Source: Pseudomonas alcaliphila JAB1 | Lineage (GTDB): Bacteria; Pseudomonadota; Gammaproteobacteria; Pseudomonadales; Pseudomonadaceae | DNA length: 64,000 bases | NCBI RefSeq assembly: GCF_001941865.1 | Contig: NZ_CP016162.1 | Coordinates: forward strand, 4,339,501-4,403,500 | Direction: 5' to 3' | Shown here: positions 1 through 8,811 of the stretch, one piece after another | Layout: every line of letters begins with the position of its first letter | Position numbering within the stretch: the stretch's first letter is position 1 | The notes under the pieces: model-generated | What the model was told of the DNA's origin: nothing | Seen by the model: the letters and a program-made list of their open reading frames with translations, nothing else | Databases searched by the model: none | Translations under genes and position numbers: made by a program

Positions 1-831
1 CTGTGTTTCTTCGACCCGCGCATGCAGCAGGCACTGGCGGCCCGCGCCACTCTGGAGCATGAGCTGCGCCGCGCTCTCAGCGATGGTCAACTGCTTCTGC
101 ACTACCAACCGCAGGTGGATGAACGGGGTGAGCTGCTCGGCGCTGAGGCGCTGGTGCGCTGGCAGCACCCGCAGCGTGGTCTGGTGCCGCCCGGCGAGTT
201 CATCCCGCTGGCGGAAAGCACCGGGCTGATCCTGCCCATGGGCCGCTGGATCCTGCACACGGCCTGCCAGCAACTCGCCTCATGGGCCAATGACCCGCAG
301 CGCGCCGAGCTGACCGTGGCGATCAACGTCAGCGCCCGCCAATTCCATCATCCGGACTTCGTCACCGACGTGCTCAGCGCGCTACAGAAGACCGGAGCCA
401 ACCCGCACAGGCTGGAACTGGAGCTGACCGAGAGCCAACTGGTGCAGGACATCGAAGCGCTGATCAACAAGATGGGCCAGCTCAGAGCCCGCGGCGTGCG
501 CTTCTCGCTGGACGACTTCGGCACCGGCTACTCATCGCTCAGCTACCTGAAACGCCTGCCACTCGACCAGTTGAAGATCGACCGCAGCTTCGTTCGCGAC
601 CTGCTCGACAATGCCAGCGATACCGCCATCGTGCGGACCATTCTCGCCCTGGGGCAGGCGCTGGAGTTGCGCGTCATCGCCGAAGGCGTAGAGAGCCAGG
701 CACAGCGCGATGCTCTGCTACGCCTGGGCTGTCGCCATTTCCAGGGCTACCTGTATGGCGTCCCGCAGCCGGCCGAACAGATCGGCGTCTACGGTCGAGC
801 CACCCTCGACCTGCAGCAGGGCTCCGCCTGA
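1..831 (+). CDS. EAL-domain cyclic-di-GMP phosphodiesterase, C-terminal part
   Basis: The reading frame is open at the window edge, so the start lies upstream; 276 residues are visible. It is an EAL domain, which hydrolyses cyclic di-GMP to pGpG. Visible family motifs are EALVRW near nt 145, INVSARQF near nt 325, the loop LDDFGTGYSSL near nt 510 and EGVE near nt 683. The residues before the domain (CFFDPRMQQAL) look like the linker that usually follows a GGDEF domain, so the full protein is probably GGDEF-EAL. It ends 4 bases before the convergent response-regulator gene. Catalytic residues appear intact, but activity of the missing GGDEF part cannot be judged. Confidence 0.9.
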   Translation: MCFFDPRMQQALAARATLEHELRRALSDGQLLLHYQPQVDERGELLGAEALVRWQHPQRGLVPPGEFIPLAESTGLILPMGRWILHTACQQLASWANDPQRAELTVAINVSARQFHHPDFVTDVLSALQKTGANPHRLELELTESQLVQDIEALINKMGQLRARGVRFSLDDFGTGYSSLSYLKRLPLDQLKIDRSFVRDLLDNASDTAIVRTILALGQALELRVIAEGVESQAQRDALLRLGCRHFQGYLYGVPQPAEQIGVYGRATLDLQQGSA

Positions 832-835
832 AGGC

Positions 836-1474
836 TCAGACGCGCACCGGCTCACGCAACGCCAGGCTGTCCACCAGACCGGCGGCGATGGCCATACCCA
901 CCAGCTCGGCCAGCGTCTCGGCCTGCATGCGCTTCATCACCCGTGAGCGATAGAGGTCGACGGTTTTCACGCTGATATCCAGCTGCTCGGCGACTTCACG
1001 GTTGGTGTAGCCGCGCACCAATGGCAACAGCACGTCACGCTCACGCGGGGTGAGTTGATCAAGCCGTGCCTGTACCTCGGCCAGACGCGGATCGCGCCGG
1101 GTTACAGGCTTGCGGCGCTCCAGCGCCTGCTGCACGCTGTCGAGCAGCAATTGCTCGTTGTAAGGCTTCTCGATGAAATCCACCGCGCCGGCCTTGAACG
1201 CGCGCACGACGATGGGCACGTCGGCGTGACCGCTGACGAAAATTATCGGCAGGTCGATACCCCGTGCGCGCATCTCCTCTTGCACGTTCAGCCCGCCCAT
1301 GCCCGGCATGCGCACGTCGAGCAGCACGCAGGCATTGGCCGCCGGGTCGCAGGCCTCGAGAAAGGCGCGGCCGCTGGTGAACGGCACGCCCTTGAGGCCT
1401 ACCGACTCCAGCAGCCAGAGGGTCGAGTCGAGCATGCCCTGGTCGTCATCGACCACGTAAACCAGTTGTTGCAT
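836..1474 (-). CDS. FixJ/NarL-type response regulator
   Basis: A 212-residue two-domain DNA-binding response regulator. The receiver domain fills residues 1-120, with acidic residues D9-D11, the phospho-acceptor D53 in LLDVRMPGMGG, S81 and the conserved lysine K103. A LuxR-type helix-turn-helix follows at about 141-205 (LTPRERDVLL, then TNREVAEQLDISVKTVDLYR). The histidine kinase gene lies 157 bases upstream on the same strand, so the two form a pair. Their likely target is the divergent acyl-CoA ligase cluster beyond the kinase, whose upstream region carries a palindrome. That target is inferred from position. Confidence 0.92.
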   Translation of the reverse strand: MQQLVYVVDDDQGMLDSTLWLLESVGLKGVPFTSGRAFLEACDPAANACVLLDVRMPGMGGLNVQEEMRARGIDLPIIFVSGHADVPIVVRAFKAGAVDFIEKPYNEQLLLDSVQQALERRKPVTRRDPRLAEVQARLDQLTPRERDVLLPLVRGYTNREVAEQLDISVKTVDLYRSRVMKRMQAETLAELVGMAIAAGLVDSLALREPVRV

Positions 1475-1517
1475 CCCTGTGCTGCTCCTCTTGTTGTTAT
1501 CAGTGACTTGGCCGCTC

Positions 1518-1626
1518 GTAGGGCGGACTCAGGAGCGCCAGCGAACAGTCCGCCGATTCGCGTCGCGCCACAGTCCAAACGGCGTACTGCTACGCGAGTA
1601 CGCCCTACCGATGAGTACGCCCTACC
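1518..1626. repeat. Short GTAGGGCGG/GAGTACGCCCTACC repeats
   Basis: The gap between the two-component genes holds GTAGGGCGG (1518-1526) and two direct copies of GAGTACGCCCTACC (1596-1609 and 1613-1626, period 17). The same GTAGGGCGGGT core recurs at 8625-8677. These resemble small intergenic repeats common in Pseudomonas genomes. Confidence 0.6.
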
Positions 1627-1631
1627 TCGGA

Positions 1632-3554
1632 TTACCTCTCGCTCTCCTCAACCCTGCCCAGTGGCAAACGACACTCCAGGCACAGCCCGCCGCCCTCGGC
1701 CGGCAATGCCTCCAGCGACCCACCAAAACCTTCGACGATGCTGCGGCTCATGGACAGGCCAAGCCCCAGGCCGTCCGCCTTGCTGGTGTAAAAGGGCGTG
1801 AACAGCTTGCCCAGTTGCTCGTCGCTGACACCCGGCCCCTGGTCGATCACCCGGATCGCCAGGCTGCCGGCGCGCTCCTGCGCTTGCAGACGAATCTGCG
1901 ATGCGCTGCCCGGATGCCGGTCGCGGTTCGCCTCGATGGCGTTGCGCAGCAGATTCAGCAGCACCTGTTCGAGCAGTACGCGGTCGGCGAATACCGGCGG
2001 CAGATTGTCCGGCAAGGCGTCGCTGACCGCTACCTGTGCCGTGCTCGCCTCCCAGTTGCACAGGCGCACCGCTTCGCGCGCCACCTCGGCCAGATTGAGC
2101 GCCTGCATATGCCGCTGGCCCTTGCGCAGGAAGGCGCGCAGGCGCCTGATCACCGCCGCGGCGTGGTTGGCGTGTTCGGTGATGCGCGCCAGGCCCTGGG
2201 CCACCTTGTCCACAGCGGCCGGATCGCCGCCGATGCCCTGCAGATAGCGCTGGCTAGCGCTGGCGTAGTTGACCACCGCCGCCAGCGGCTGGTTGATCTC
2301 GTGGGCGATGCCCGAGGCCAGTTCGCCCAGAGTGATCAGCCGCGTGGTGTGCGCCAGCTCGTCCTCCAGGCGCCGCTTGTTGTCCTCGGCCTGGATGCGC
2401 GCGGTGATGTCGCGCGACACGCTGACCACCTCCACCACCGCGCCGGTGTAGGTTTCGCGAATGGCGCGGCTAGCGGTCTCGAACCACAGGTAATGTCCAT
2501 CGCGATGACGAATGCGATAGCTCATGGTGTGGTAGCCGTCCTGCTCCAGCGCCTCGCGCGCTTGCTTGGCCTGCTGCAGTTGGTCCTGCGGATGCAGCAG
2601 GCAGTCCACCGCCATTCCGCGCAGCTCTTCCGGCCAGTAGCCGAGCAGCGTCCAGCTTGCAGGCGTGGCATCGAGAAACACGCCGTCCGGGGTATGGCGG
2701 GAGATCAGGTCGGTGGTGTTCTCGGTGATCAGCCGGTACAGCCGCCGTGCGCGCGCGGCTTCACGCTGCTCGCGGACTTCCTGAGTCGCTTCGCGGCAGC
2801 GCGCCAGCACCCGCTGCTCTGCCACATCGGGGATAAAGCTCCAGATCAGGATGCGCTCGCCGTCCTGAGCCTCCACCGCCTCGATGGCGCGCGACTGCTG
2901 CAAGCAGGCGCGCACCAGCGGCAGATGATTGACCGGCAGCAGTTCACCGACCCGGGCCAGCGGACGCTCGCCGAGCAGCGCCTGCAAAGCCTGGTTGAAC
3001 TCAAGCGGCCGTGCGCGCGCATCGAGCAGCAACGCCGGCTGCGGGTCGGCCGATAGCAACGGCGCACTGCGACTCATACCACCAGCCAGACCGACCAATT
3101 GCGCCAGCAACTCGCGCAGCCAGGGCAACCACTCCAGGCCGGCATCTTCGTCCACCTGCAGCAACAACAGACCGGCACCGCCCTCCTCCAGACTCAGCGC
3201 CAGCGCCTGACCGTGATGAATCGCAGCGCGGCGCAGTCGCCCGGCCAACCAGCAGGGCAGTTGACGCACTACTTCCAGGCTAAGGCAGGGCTGCGTCGTC
3301 AGCGCCTCGAACAGAGTCTGATCGCTGGCGGCCAGCGGATCGCCCTGGCCCGGCGGCAGGCGCGGGCCACCGTCGTCCTGGGCATAGGTGCGGCTGGCCG
3401 GCTGCCAGGTCAGGTACCAGGCCTGGCGCACCTGTGGGCAGCCGAGTACGGCGCGGCGCAGGGCCGCCGCCCGCGCGTGGAGGGACGGCGCTTCGCGCTG
3501 GATGCGCAGCCAGGCCTGCAGCGGCACGGCCGCCTGATCGCTCGACAGATTCAT
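1632..3554 (-). CDS. PAS-domain sensor histidine kinase (FixL-like)
   Basis: A 640-residue soluble-looking sensor kinase with no clear membrane segment. After an unrecognised N-terminal region it has a PAS-like segment at about 170-240 and a second PAS/PAC at about 275-390 (LITENTTDLISRHTPDGVF, ending SVSRDITARIQAE). The phospho-acceptor box is GELASGIAHEINQPLAAV. The ATP-binding domain shows the N box (LLNLLRNAIEA), DQGPGVS and GLGLGLSMSRSIVE. The form IAHEINQPLAAVVNY is typical of FixL/DctB-type kinases. It probably phosphorylates the response regulator encoded just downstream. The signal is unknown; the divergent acyl-CoA cluster suggests a carboxylic acid or its CoA ester. Confidence 0.9.
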   Translation of the reverse strand: MNLSSDQAAVPLQAWLRIQREAPSLHARAAALRRAVLGCPQVRQAWYLTWQPASRTYAQDDGGPRLPPGQGDPLAASDQTLFEALTTQPCLSLEVVRQLPCWLAGRLRRAAIHHGQALALSLEEGGAGLLLLQVDEDAGLEWLPWLRELLAQLVGLAGGMSRSAPLLSADPQPALLLDARARPLEFNQALQALLGERPLARVGELLPVNHLPLVRACLQQSRAIEAVEAQDGERILIWSFIPDVAEQRVLARCREATQEVREQREAARARRLYRLITENTTDLISRHTPDGVFLDATPASWTLLGYWPEELRGMAVDCLLHPQDQLQQAKQAREALEQDGYHTMSYRIRHRDGHYLWFETASRAIRETYTGAVVEVVSVSRDITARIQAEDNKRRLEDELAHTTRLITLGELASGIAHEINQPLAAVVNYASASQRYLQGIGGDPAAVDKVAQGLARITEHANHAAAVIRRLRAFLRKGQRHMQALNLAEVAREAVRLCNWEASTAQVAVSDALPDNLPPVFADRVLLEQVLLNLLRNAIEANRDRHPGSASQIRLQAQERAGSLAIRVIDQGPGVSDEQLGKLFTPFYTSKADGLGLGLSMSRSIVEGFGGSLEALPAEGGGLCLECRLPLGRVEESER

Positions 3555-3614
3555 ATAGTAATTATTCTATAAAACCTTGGTACAACTTCCATACGAAATA
3601 GAAATGACCTATAA

Positions 3615-3656
3615 ATTACCGTCAGCAAGTTTCGGTAATGCCTGCATCATTACCGG
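3615..3656. promoter_or_regulatory. Candidate operator upstream of the acyl-CoA ligase
   Basis: Three alternating half-sites lie in the 141-base divergent intergenic region: ATTACCG (3615-3621), CGGTAATG (3633-3640) and CATTACCGG (3648-3656). The last two form the inverted repeat GGTAATG-N7-CATTACC. This is a plausible binding site for the neighbouring LuxR-type response regulator. The sequence shows the repeat; the binding partner is inferred. Confidence 0.5.
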
Positions 3657-3695
3657 AATAACCAGAGCTAACAATCAGCCAAAGGTGTATCCGCC

Positions 3696-5315
3696 ATGTC
3701 GATCTACGAGCAGGGCCTCGGCCGCGCCGCCGTCAACCATGTCGCCCTCAGCCCCCTGAGCTTCATCGAGCGTACCGCGGCGGTATACCCGCACTACCCG
3801 GCCGTGGTGCATGGCTCGATCCGTCGCAACTGGGCCGAGACCTACGCGCGCTGTCGGCGCCTGGCCTCGGCGCTGGCCGGCCGCGGCATCGGCAAGGGCG
3901 ACACGGTGGCGGTGATGCTGCCGAACATTCCGGCCATGCTCGAAGCGCATTTCGGCGTGCCGATGATCGGTGCGGTGCTCAACGCCCTCAACGTGCGCCT
4001 GGATGCCGAGGCCATCGCCTTCATGCTGCAGCATGGCGAAGCCAAGGTGGTGATCGCCGACCGCGAGTTCTATGACGTGATCCACGCCGCTATCGGCATG
4101 CTCGACCACCCGCCGCTGGTGATCGACGTCGACGACCCCGAATACGGCGAAGGCCAGGCGGTCAGCGACCTGGACTACGAAGCCTTCCTCGCCGAGGGCG
4201 ACCCCGAGTTCTCCTGGCAGTGGCCGCAGGACGAATGGCAGGCCATCAGCCTCAACTACACCTCCGGCACCACCGGCAACCCCAAGGGCGTGGTCTATCA
4301 CCACCGTGGCGCCTTCCTCAACGCCATGGGCAACCAGATGACCTGGGCCATGGGCAACCATCCGGTCTACCTGTGGACCCTGCCGATGTTCCACTGCAAC
4401 GGCTGGTGCTACCCCTGGACGGTCACCGCGCTGGCCGGTGTGCACGTGTTCCTGCGCCGCGTCGACCCGGCGAAGATCCTCACCCTGATCCGCGACGAGC
4501 AGGTCACCCACCTGTGCGGCGCACCCATCGTGCTCAACGCGCTGGTGAACATGCCGGCCGAGGCCAAGGCGGCCATCGATCACCCGGTCAAGGCCATGGT
4601 CGCCGGCGCCGCGCCGCCGGCCAAGGTGATCGGCGCGGTGGAGGAAATGGGCATCCATGTCACCCATGTGTACGGCCTTACTGAGGTCTATGGCCCGGTG
4701 ACCCTGTGCGCCTGGCACGCCGAATGGGACGAACTGCCGCTGGAAGAGCGCGCCACCATCAAGGCGCGCCAGGGCGTGCGCTACCCGACCCTGGAAGGGG
4801 TGATGGTCGCCGACCCGAAAACCCTGCAGCCGGTACCGCGCGACGGCCAGACCATCGGCGAGATCTTCATGCGCGGCAACACCGTGATGAAGGGCTACCT
4901 GAAGAACCCCAGCGCCACCGCCGAGGCCTTCGAGGGCGGCTGGTTCCACACCGGGGACCTGGGCGTGTGCCACGCCGACGGTTACGTGGAAATCCGCGAC
5001 CGCCTCAAGGACATCATCATCTCCGGCGGCGAGAACATCTCCACCATCGAGGTCGAGGGCGTGCTCTATCGCCACCCGGCGGTGCTGGAGGCGGCCGTGG
5101 TCGCCCGACCGGACGAGAAATGGGGCGAGACGCCTTGCGCCTTTATCACACTGAAGACCGGCCAGCAGGCCAGCGACAGCGAGATCATGACCTTCTGCCG
5201 CGAGCACCTGGCCGGCTTCAAGGTGCCCAAGACCGTGGTCTTCACCCAGCTGCCCAAGACCAGTACCGGCAAGATCCAGAAGTTCGTCCTGCGCGATATG
5301 GCCAAGGCGCTGTAG
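3696..5315 (+). CDS. AMP-forming acyl-CoA synthetase (DmdB/FadD-like)
   Basis: A 539-residue member of the ANL superfamily that activates a carboxylic acid to its CoA thioester using ATP. Core motifs are present in order: P-loop YTSGTTGNPKGV, GLTEVYGPVT, FHTGDLG, DRLKDIIISGGENIS and, near the C-terminus, PKTSTGKIQK with the catalytic lysine. Its length and its pairing with a long acyl-CoA dehydrogenase resemble the DmdB/DmdC arrangement for methylmercaptopropionate. Short- or branched-chain fatty acids are equally possible, so the substrate is unassigned. It starts the plus-strand cluster with the permease and dehydrogenase. Confidence 0.88.
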   Translation: MSIYEQGLGRAAVNHVALSPLSFIERTAAVYPHYPAVVHGSIRRNWAETYARCRRLASALAGRGIGKGDTVAVMLPNIPAMLEAHFGVPMIGAVLNALNVRLDAEAIAFMLQHGEAKVVIADREFYDVIHAAIGMLDHPPLVIDVDDPEYGEGQAVSDLDYEAFLAEGDPEFSWQWPQDEWQAISLNYTSGTTGNPKGVVYHHRGAFLNAMGNQMTWAMGNHPVYLWTLPMFHCNGWCYPWTVTALAGVHVFLRRVDPAKILTLIRDEQVTHLCGAPIVLNALVNMPAEAKAAIDHPVKAMVAGAAPPAKVIGAVEEMGIHVTHVYGLTEVYGPVTLCAWHAEWDELPLEERATIKARQGVRYPTLEGVMVADPKTLQPVPRDGQTIGEIFMRGNTVMKGYLKNPSATAEAFEGGWFHTGDLGVCHADGYVEIRDRLKDIIISGGENISTIEVEGVLYRHPAVLEAAVVARPDEKWGETPCAFITLKTGQQASDSEIMTFCREHLAGFKVPKTVVFTQLPKTSTGKIQKFVLRDMAKAL

Positions 5316-5334
5316 AAGCGGCCCTCACCCCCGG

Positions 5335-5357
5335 CCCCTCTCCCGGTGGGAGAGGGG
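5335..5357. repeat. Intergenic hairpin between ligase and permease
   Basis: CCCCTCTCCC (5335-5344) and GGGAGAGGGG (5348-5357) form a perfect 10-bp stem with a 3-base loop. It resembles the dispersed CCCTCTCCC repeats common in Pseudomonas. With no T-run following, it may limit read-through rather than terminate. Confidence 0.6.
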
Positions 5358-5415
5358 TGAGTGAACCGTTTGCACAACAACAAGAACCGGCCCAGGCGGC
5401 CGACGGAGAATCCTC

Positions 5416-6789
5416 ATGCAAATTTTCAAGCGCCGTGACGGCGACGAACAACCGCACTGGCCCCTTGGCCCGTTCAAGGTGCGCCTGCCCTTCGTGCATT
5501 ACCGCTGGGAAACCGCCGAGATGCTGCAGGCGCTGATCATGTTCGTGGTCAGCCTGGCGATGATCCCGCTGCTGGAGAAATACCTCGGCCTGCCCTATGA
5601 CGTGGCCCTGGCCTATGTGGTGGTGTGCGGCATCGGCTTCATGCTGCCGGCGCTGCTCGGCGTGCCGCTGGTGCCCGGCTGGATCACCCCCGGCATCCCC
5701 GTGGTGCTGCTGTTTCTCGGCGACTTCGAGCCCGGCCCGCAGGCGATCCAGGCGCTGTTCGCCCTGCAGTTTCTGGTGTTCGTGATCTTCCTCTTCCTCG
5801 GCGTCACCCGCCTGGGCAGCGCCCTGGTGCGGCTGATCCCCAACTCGATGAAGGGCGGCATCATCATCGGTGCCGGCATCGCCGCACTGATGGGCGAGAT
5901 CAGCGCCGGCGGCCGCCTGGCCAACACGCCGATCTCCCTGGTCCTCGGCAGCCTGATCTGCCTGTACCTGATGTTCTCGGTGTCGTTCAAGGGCCTGACC
6001 GAGCGCGTGCCGCTGGCGCGCAAGATCGTCAACTACGGCATGGTGCCGGGCATGCTGATCGCCATCTTCATCGGCATCGCCGTGGGCGAGTACCAGATGC
6101 CGGACGTGAAATGGGGCATCACCGCGCCGGCCTTCGGCGAGATGTGGAACTACCTGCCGTTCAACGTCGGCTTCCCCGGCCTCGACGTGTTCCTGCTGGC
6201 CGTGCCCACGGCGGTGATCGCCTACGTGATCGCCTTCGGCGACATCATCGTCGGCCAGTCGCTGATGCAGCGCGCCGATGAACTGCGCACCGACGAAGTG
6301 ATCGAAAACAACGTCGACCGCATCCACCTGGTGACCGCCATCCGCAACGCCCTGCACGCCTTCTTCGCCCCCTACCCGGGCCTGGCCGGCCCGCTGTGGA
6401 CGGCGGTGGCGGCGACCATGGCCGAGCGCTACAAGTACGGGCGCAAGGCGATGGACTCGATCTACAGCGGCGCCGGCACCTTCTGGATCACCGGCTTCGC
6501 CGCGCTGTTCATGCTGCCGCTGGTCAGTTTCTTCCAGCCGGTGCTGCCGATCGCCCTGTCGCTGACGCTGATCCTCACCGGCTATATCTGCCTGATGGTC
6601 GGCTTCGAGCAACTGAACAACAACACCGAGCGCGGCATCGCCGGCACCATGGGTGTGGTGCTCGCCGTCTACGGCGCGGGCTGGGGCCTGGCCGCGGGCG
6701 CGGCGCTGTACATTCTTGTCGAACGCACCCATCTGCTTAAATTCACCAGCGTCAAGGACAAACCGCGCGAGCCGGCCGAGACCGACTGA
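5416..6789 (+). CDS. Multi-spanning permease (NCS2/SLC23-like)
   Basis: A 457-residue, very hydrophobic inner-membrane protein with about 11-12 predicted membrane helices by eye. The N-terminus is cytoplasmic-looking and charged (MQIFKRRDGDEQ). A central polar stretch (QRADELRTDEVIENNVDRIH) separates two hydrophobic halves. Its general look fits NCS2 nucleobase/SLC23-type carriers, but its partners are acyl-CoA enzymes, so the cargo may be an organic acid. It starts 100 bases after the ligase, behind a GGAGA ribosome binding site. Substrate not assigned. Confidence 0.75.
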   Translation: MQIFKRRDGDEQPHWPLGPFKVRLPFVHYRWETAEMLQALIMFVVSLAMIPLLEKYLGLPYDVALAYVVVCGIGFMLPALLGVPLVPGWITPGIPVVLLFLGDFEPGPQAIQALFALQFLVFVIFLFLGVTRLGSALVRLIPNSMKGGIIIGAGIAALMGEISAGGRLANTPISLVLGSLICLYLMFSVSFKGLTERVPLARKIVNYGMVPGMLIAIFIGIAVGEYQMPDVKWGITAPAFGEMWNYLPFNVGFPGLDVFLLAVPTAVIAYVIAFGDIIVGQSLMQRADELRTDEVIENNVDRIHLVTAIRNALHAFFAPYPGLAGPLWTAVAATMAERYKYGRKAMDSIYSGAGTFWITGFAALFMLPLVSFFQPVLPIALSLTLILTGYICLMVGFEQLNNNTERGIAGTMGVVLAVYGAGWGLAAGAALYILVERTHLLKFTSVKDKPREPAETD

Positions 6790-6849
6790 CGCTTTTCGCT
6801 CCACACGCGCCGCGCCTGCTCGCGGCGCCTCTGCTGTCGAGGTTGCACC

Positions 6850-8622
6850 ATGCCCGAATTCAACGCCCCGCTGCGCGATATGCGCTTCGTGCTTCATGAG
6901 GTCTTCGCCGCCCCGCAACTGTGGGCACGCCTGCCGGCCCTGGCCCAAACCGTCGATGCCGACACCGCCGACGCCATTCTCGAAGAAGCGGCCAAGGTCA
7001 CCGGCACGCTGATCGCCCCGCTCAACCGCAGCGGCGACGAGGAAGGCGCACAGTGGGAAGGCGGCGAGGTGCGCACTCCGGCCGGTTTCCGCGAGGCCTA
7101 CGCCACCTACACCGAAGGTGGCTGGGTGGGTCTTTCCGGCAACCCGAATTACGGCGGCATGGGCATGCCCAAGATGCTCGCCGTGGCCTTCGAGGAAATG
7201 CTCTACGCCGCCGGGTCCAGCTTCGCCCTGTATTCAGCGCTGAGTTCCGGCGCCTGCCTGGCCATCGACGCCCATGCCAGCGAAGACTTGAAGACCACCT
7301 ACCTGCCGCCGATGTACGAAGGCCGCTGGGCCGGCTCCATGTGCCTGACCGAGGCCCATGCCGGCACCGACCTGGGCATCATCAGAACCCGCGCCGAGCC
7401 GCAGGCGGACGGCAGCTACAAGGTCAGCGGCAGTAAGATCTTTATCACCGGCGGCGAACAGGACCTGACCGAGAACATCATCCATCTGGTGCTGGCCAAG
7501 CTGCCGGACGCACCGGCTGGGCCGAAGGGCATCTCGCTGTTCCTGGTGCCCAAGGTGATGGTCAATGCCGACGGCAGCCTGGGCGCGCGCAATGCGGTGA
7601 GCTGCGGCTCCATCGAGCACAAGATGGGTATCAAGGCATCAAGCACCTGCGTGATGAACTTCGACGGCGCCACCGGCTACCTGATCGGCGAGGTCAACAA
7701 GGGCCTGGCGGCGATGTTCACCATGATGAACTACGAGCGTCTGTCCATCGGCATCCAGGGCATCGGCTGCGCCGAGGCGTCCTACCAGTCGGCGGTCGCC
7801 TACGCCCGCGAGCGTATCCAGAGCCGCGCCGCCACTGGCCCGGTAAACCACGACAAGATCGCCGACCCGATCATCGTCCACGCCGACGTGCGCCGCATGC
7901 TGCTGACCATGAAGGCGCTGAACGAGGGTGGTCGCGCATTCGCCTGCTACGTCGGCCAGCAGCTGGATCTGGCCAAGTACGCCGAGGACACCAGCGAGCG
8001 GCAGAACGCCGAAGCGCTGGTCGCCCTGCTGACGCCAATCGCCAAGGCCTTCTTCACCGACAATGGCCTGGAGGCCTGCGTGCACGGCCAGCAGGTATTC
8101 GGCGGCCACGGCTACATCCGCGAATGGGGCCAGGAGCAGCTGGTGCGCGACGTGCGCATCGCACAGATCTACGAAGGCACCAATGGCATCCAGGCGCTCG
8201 ACCTGCTCGGGCGCAAGGTGGTGGCCAACGGTGGCGCCGCGCTGCGCCTGTTCGCCGCCGAAGTGCGCGACTTCGCCCATGCCCATGAGGCACCCTACGG
8301 CGCCCAACTGGTCGTGGCGCTGGAGCGGCTGGAGGCGGTCAGCGGCTGGCTGCTCGAGCAGGCCAAGAGCGAGCCCAACGCCGTCGGCGCCGCCTCGGTG
8401 GAGTACCTGCACCTGTTCGGCTACGTCGCCTACGCCTACATGTGGGCGCGCATGGCCGCCGTAGCGCAGGAAAAGCAGAGCGAGGACGAAGCCTTTTACA
8501 GCGGCAAGCTGGCCACCGCCGAGTTCTTCTTCGCCCGCCTGCTGCCGCGCACCCTGAGCCTGGAGGCGAGCATTCGTGCCGGCAGCCAGCCGCTTTATGG
8601 TCTGGCTGCAGAGCAGTTCTAA
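6850..8622 (+). CDS. Acyl-CoA dehydrogenase, long DmdC-like form
   Basis: A 590-residue FAD-dependent acyl-CoA dehydrogenase, about 200 residues longer than the classical enzymes. It has the N-terminal and C-terminal extensions of the DmdC/AidB-like subgroup. Family features include the substrate/FAD loop MCLTEAHAGTDLG, FITGGEQDL, GHGYIREWGQEQL and YEGTNGIQALDLLGRK. It introduces an alpha,beta double bond into the CoA ester made by the ligase upstream. The start is preceded by GAGG. The three genes 3696-8622 form one likely catabolic unit. Confidence 0.9.
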   Translation: MPEFNAPLRDMRFVLHEVFAAPQLWARLPALAQTVDADTADAILEEAAKVTGTLIAPLNRSGDEEGAQWEGGEVRTPAGFREAYATYTEGGWVGLSGNPNYGGMGMPKMLAVAFEEMLYAAGSSFALYSALSSGACLAIDAHASEDLKTTYLPPMYEGRWAGSMCLTEAHAGTDLGIIRTRAEPQADGSYKVSGSKIFITGGEQDLTENIIHLVLAKLPDAPAGPKGISLFLVPKVMVNADGSLGARNAVSCGSIEHKMGIKASSTCVMNFDGATGYLIGEVNKGLAAMFTMMNYERLSIGIQGIGCAEASYQSAVAYARERIQSRAATGPVNHDKIADPIIVHADVRRMLLTMKALNEGGRAFACYVGQQLDLAKYAEDTSERQNAEALVALLTPIAKAFFTDNGLEACVHGQQVFGGHGYIREWGQEQLVRDVRIAQIYEGTNGIQALDLLGRKVVANGGAALRLFAAEVRDFAHAHEAPYGAQLVVALERLEAVSGWLLEQAKSEPNAVGAASVEYLHLFGYVAYAYMWARMAAVAQEKQSEDEAFYSGKLATAEFFFARLLPRTLSLEASIRAGSQPLYGLAAEQF

Positions 8623-8624
8623 AC

Positions 8625-8677
8625 GTAGGGCGGGTGCAACCCGCCACCGTCGATCCGGCGGGTTTCACCCGCCCTAC
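8625..8677. repeat. GTAGGGCGGGT inverted repeat
   Basis: GTAGGGCGGGT at 8625-8635 and its near complement ACCCGCCCTAC at 8667-8677 bracket two further GGCGGG-type copies. This is a small dispersed intergenic repeat that can fold into a hairpin after the dehydrogenase gene. Confidence 0.6.
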
Positions 8678-8811
8678 TGGTTTGAGCGTGTTGCGCGGCC
8701 GCTTCGGCGCCGCGCTTTTTTTATTAGCCGGCGACGGCGCTTTTCCCCCGGCAAGGCTCGGCGACAATGCAAGACCGAGCACAGCCGCCTTCAAGAACAA
8801 GAGATATCGTC

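Noticed and set aside
1055..3056. Large plus-strand frames opposite the two-component genes
   Set aside because: They mirror the codon structure of real minus-strand genes and show no family features.
3675..5207. 510-codon minus-strand frame opposite the acyl-CoA ligase
   Set aside because: His/Gly/Asp-rich shadow of a well-supported enzyme gene; no recognisable domain.
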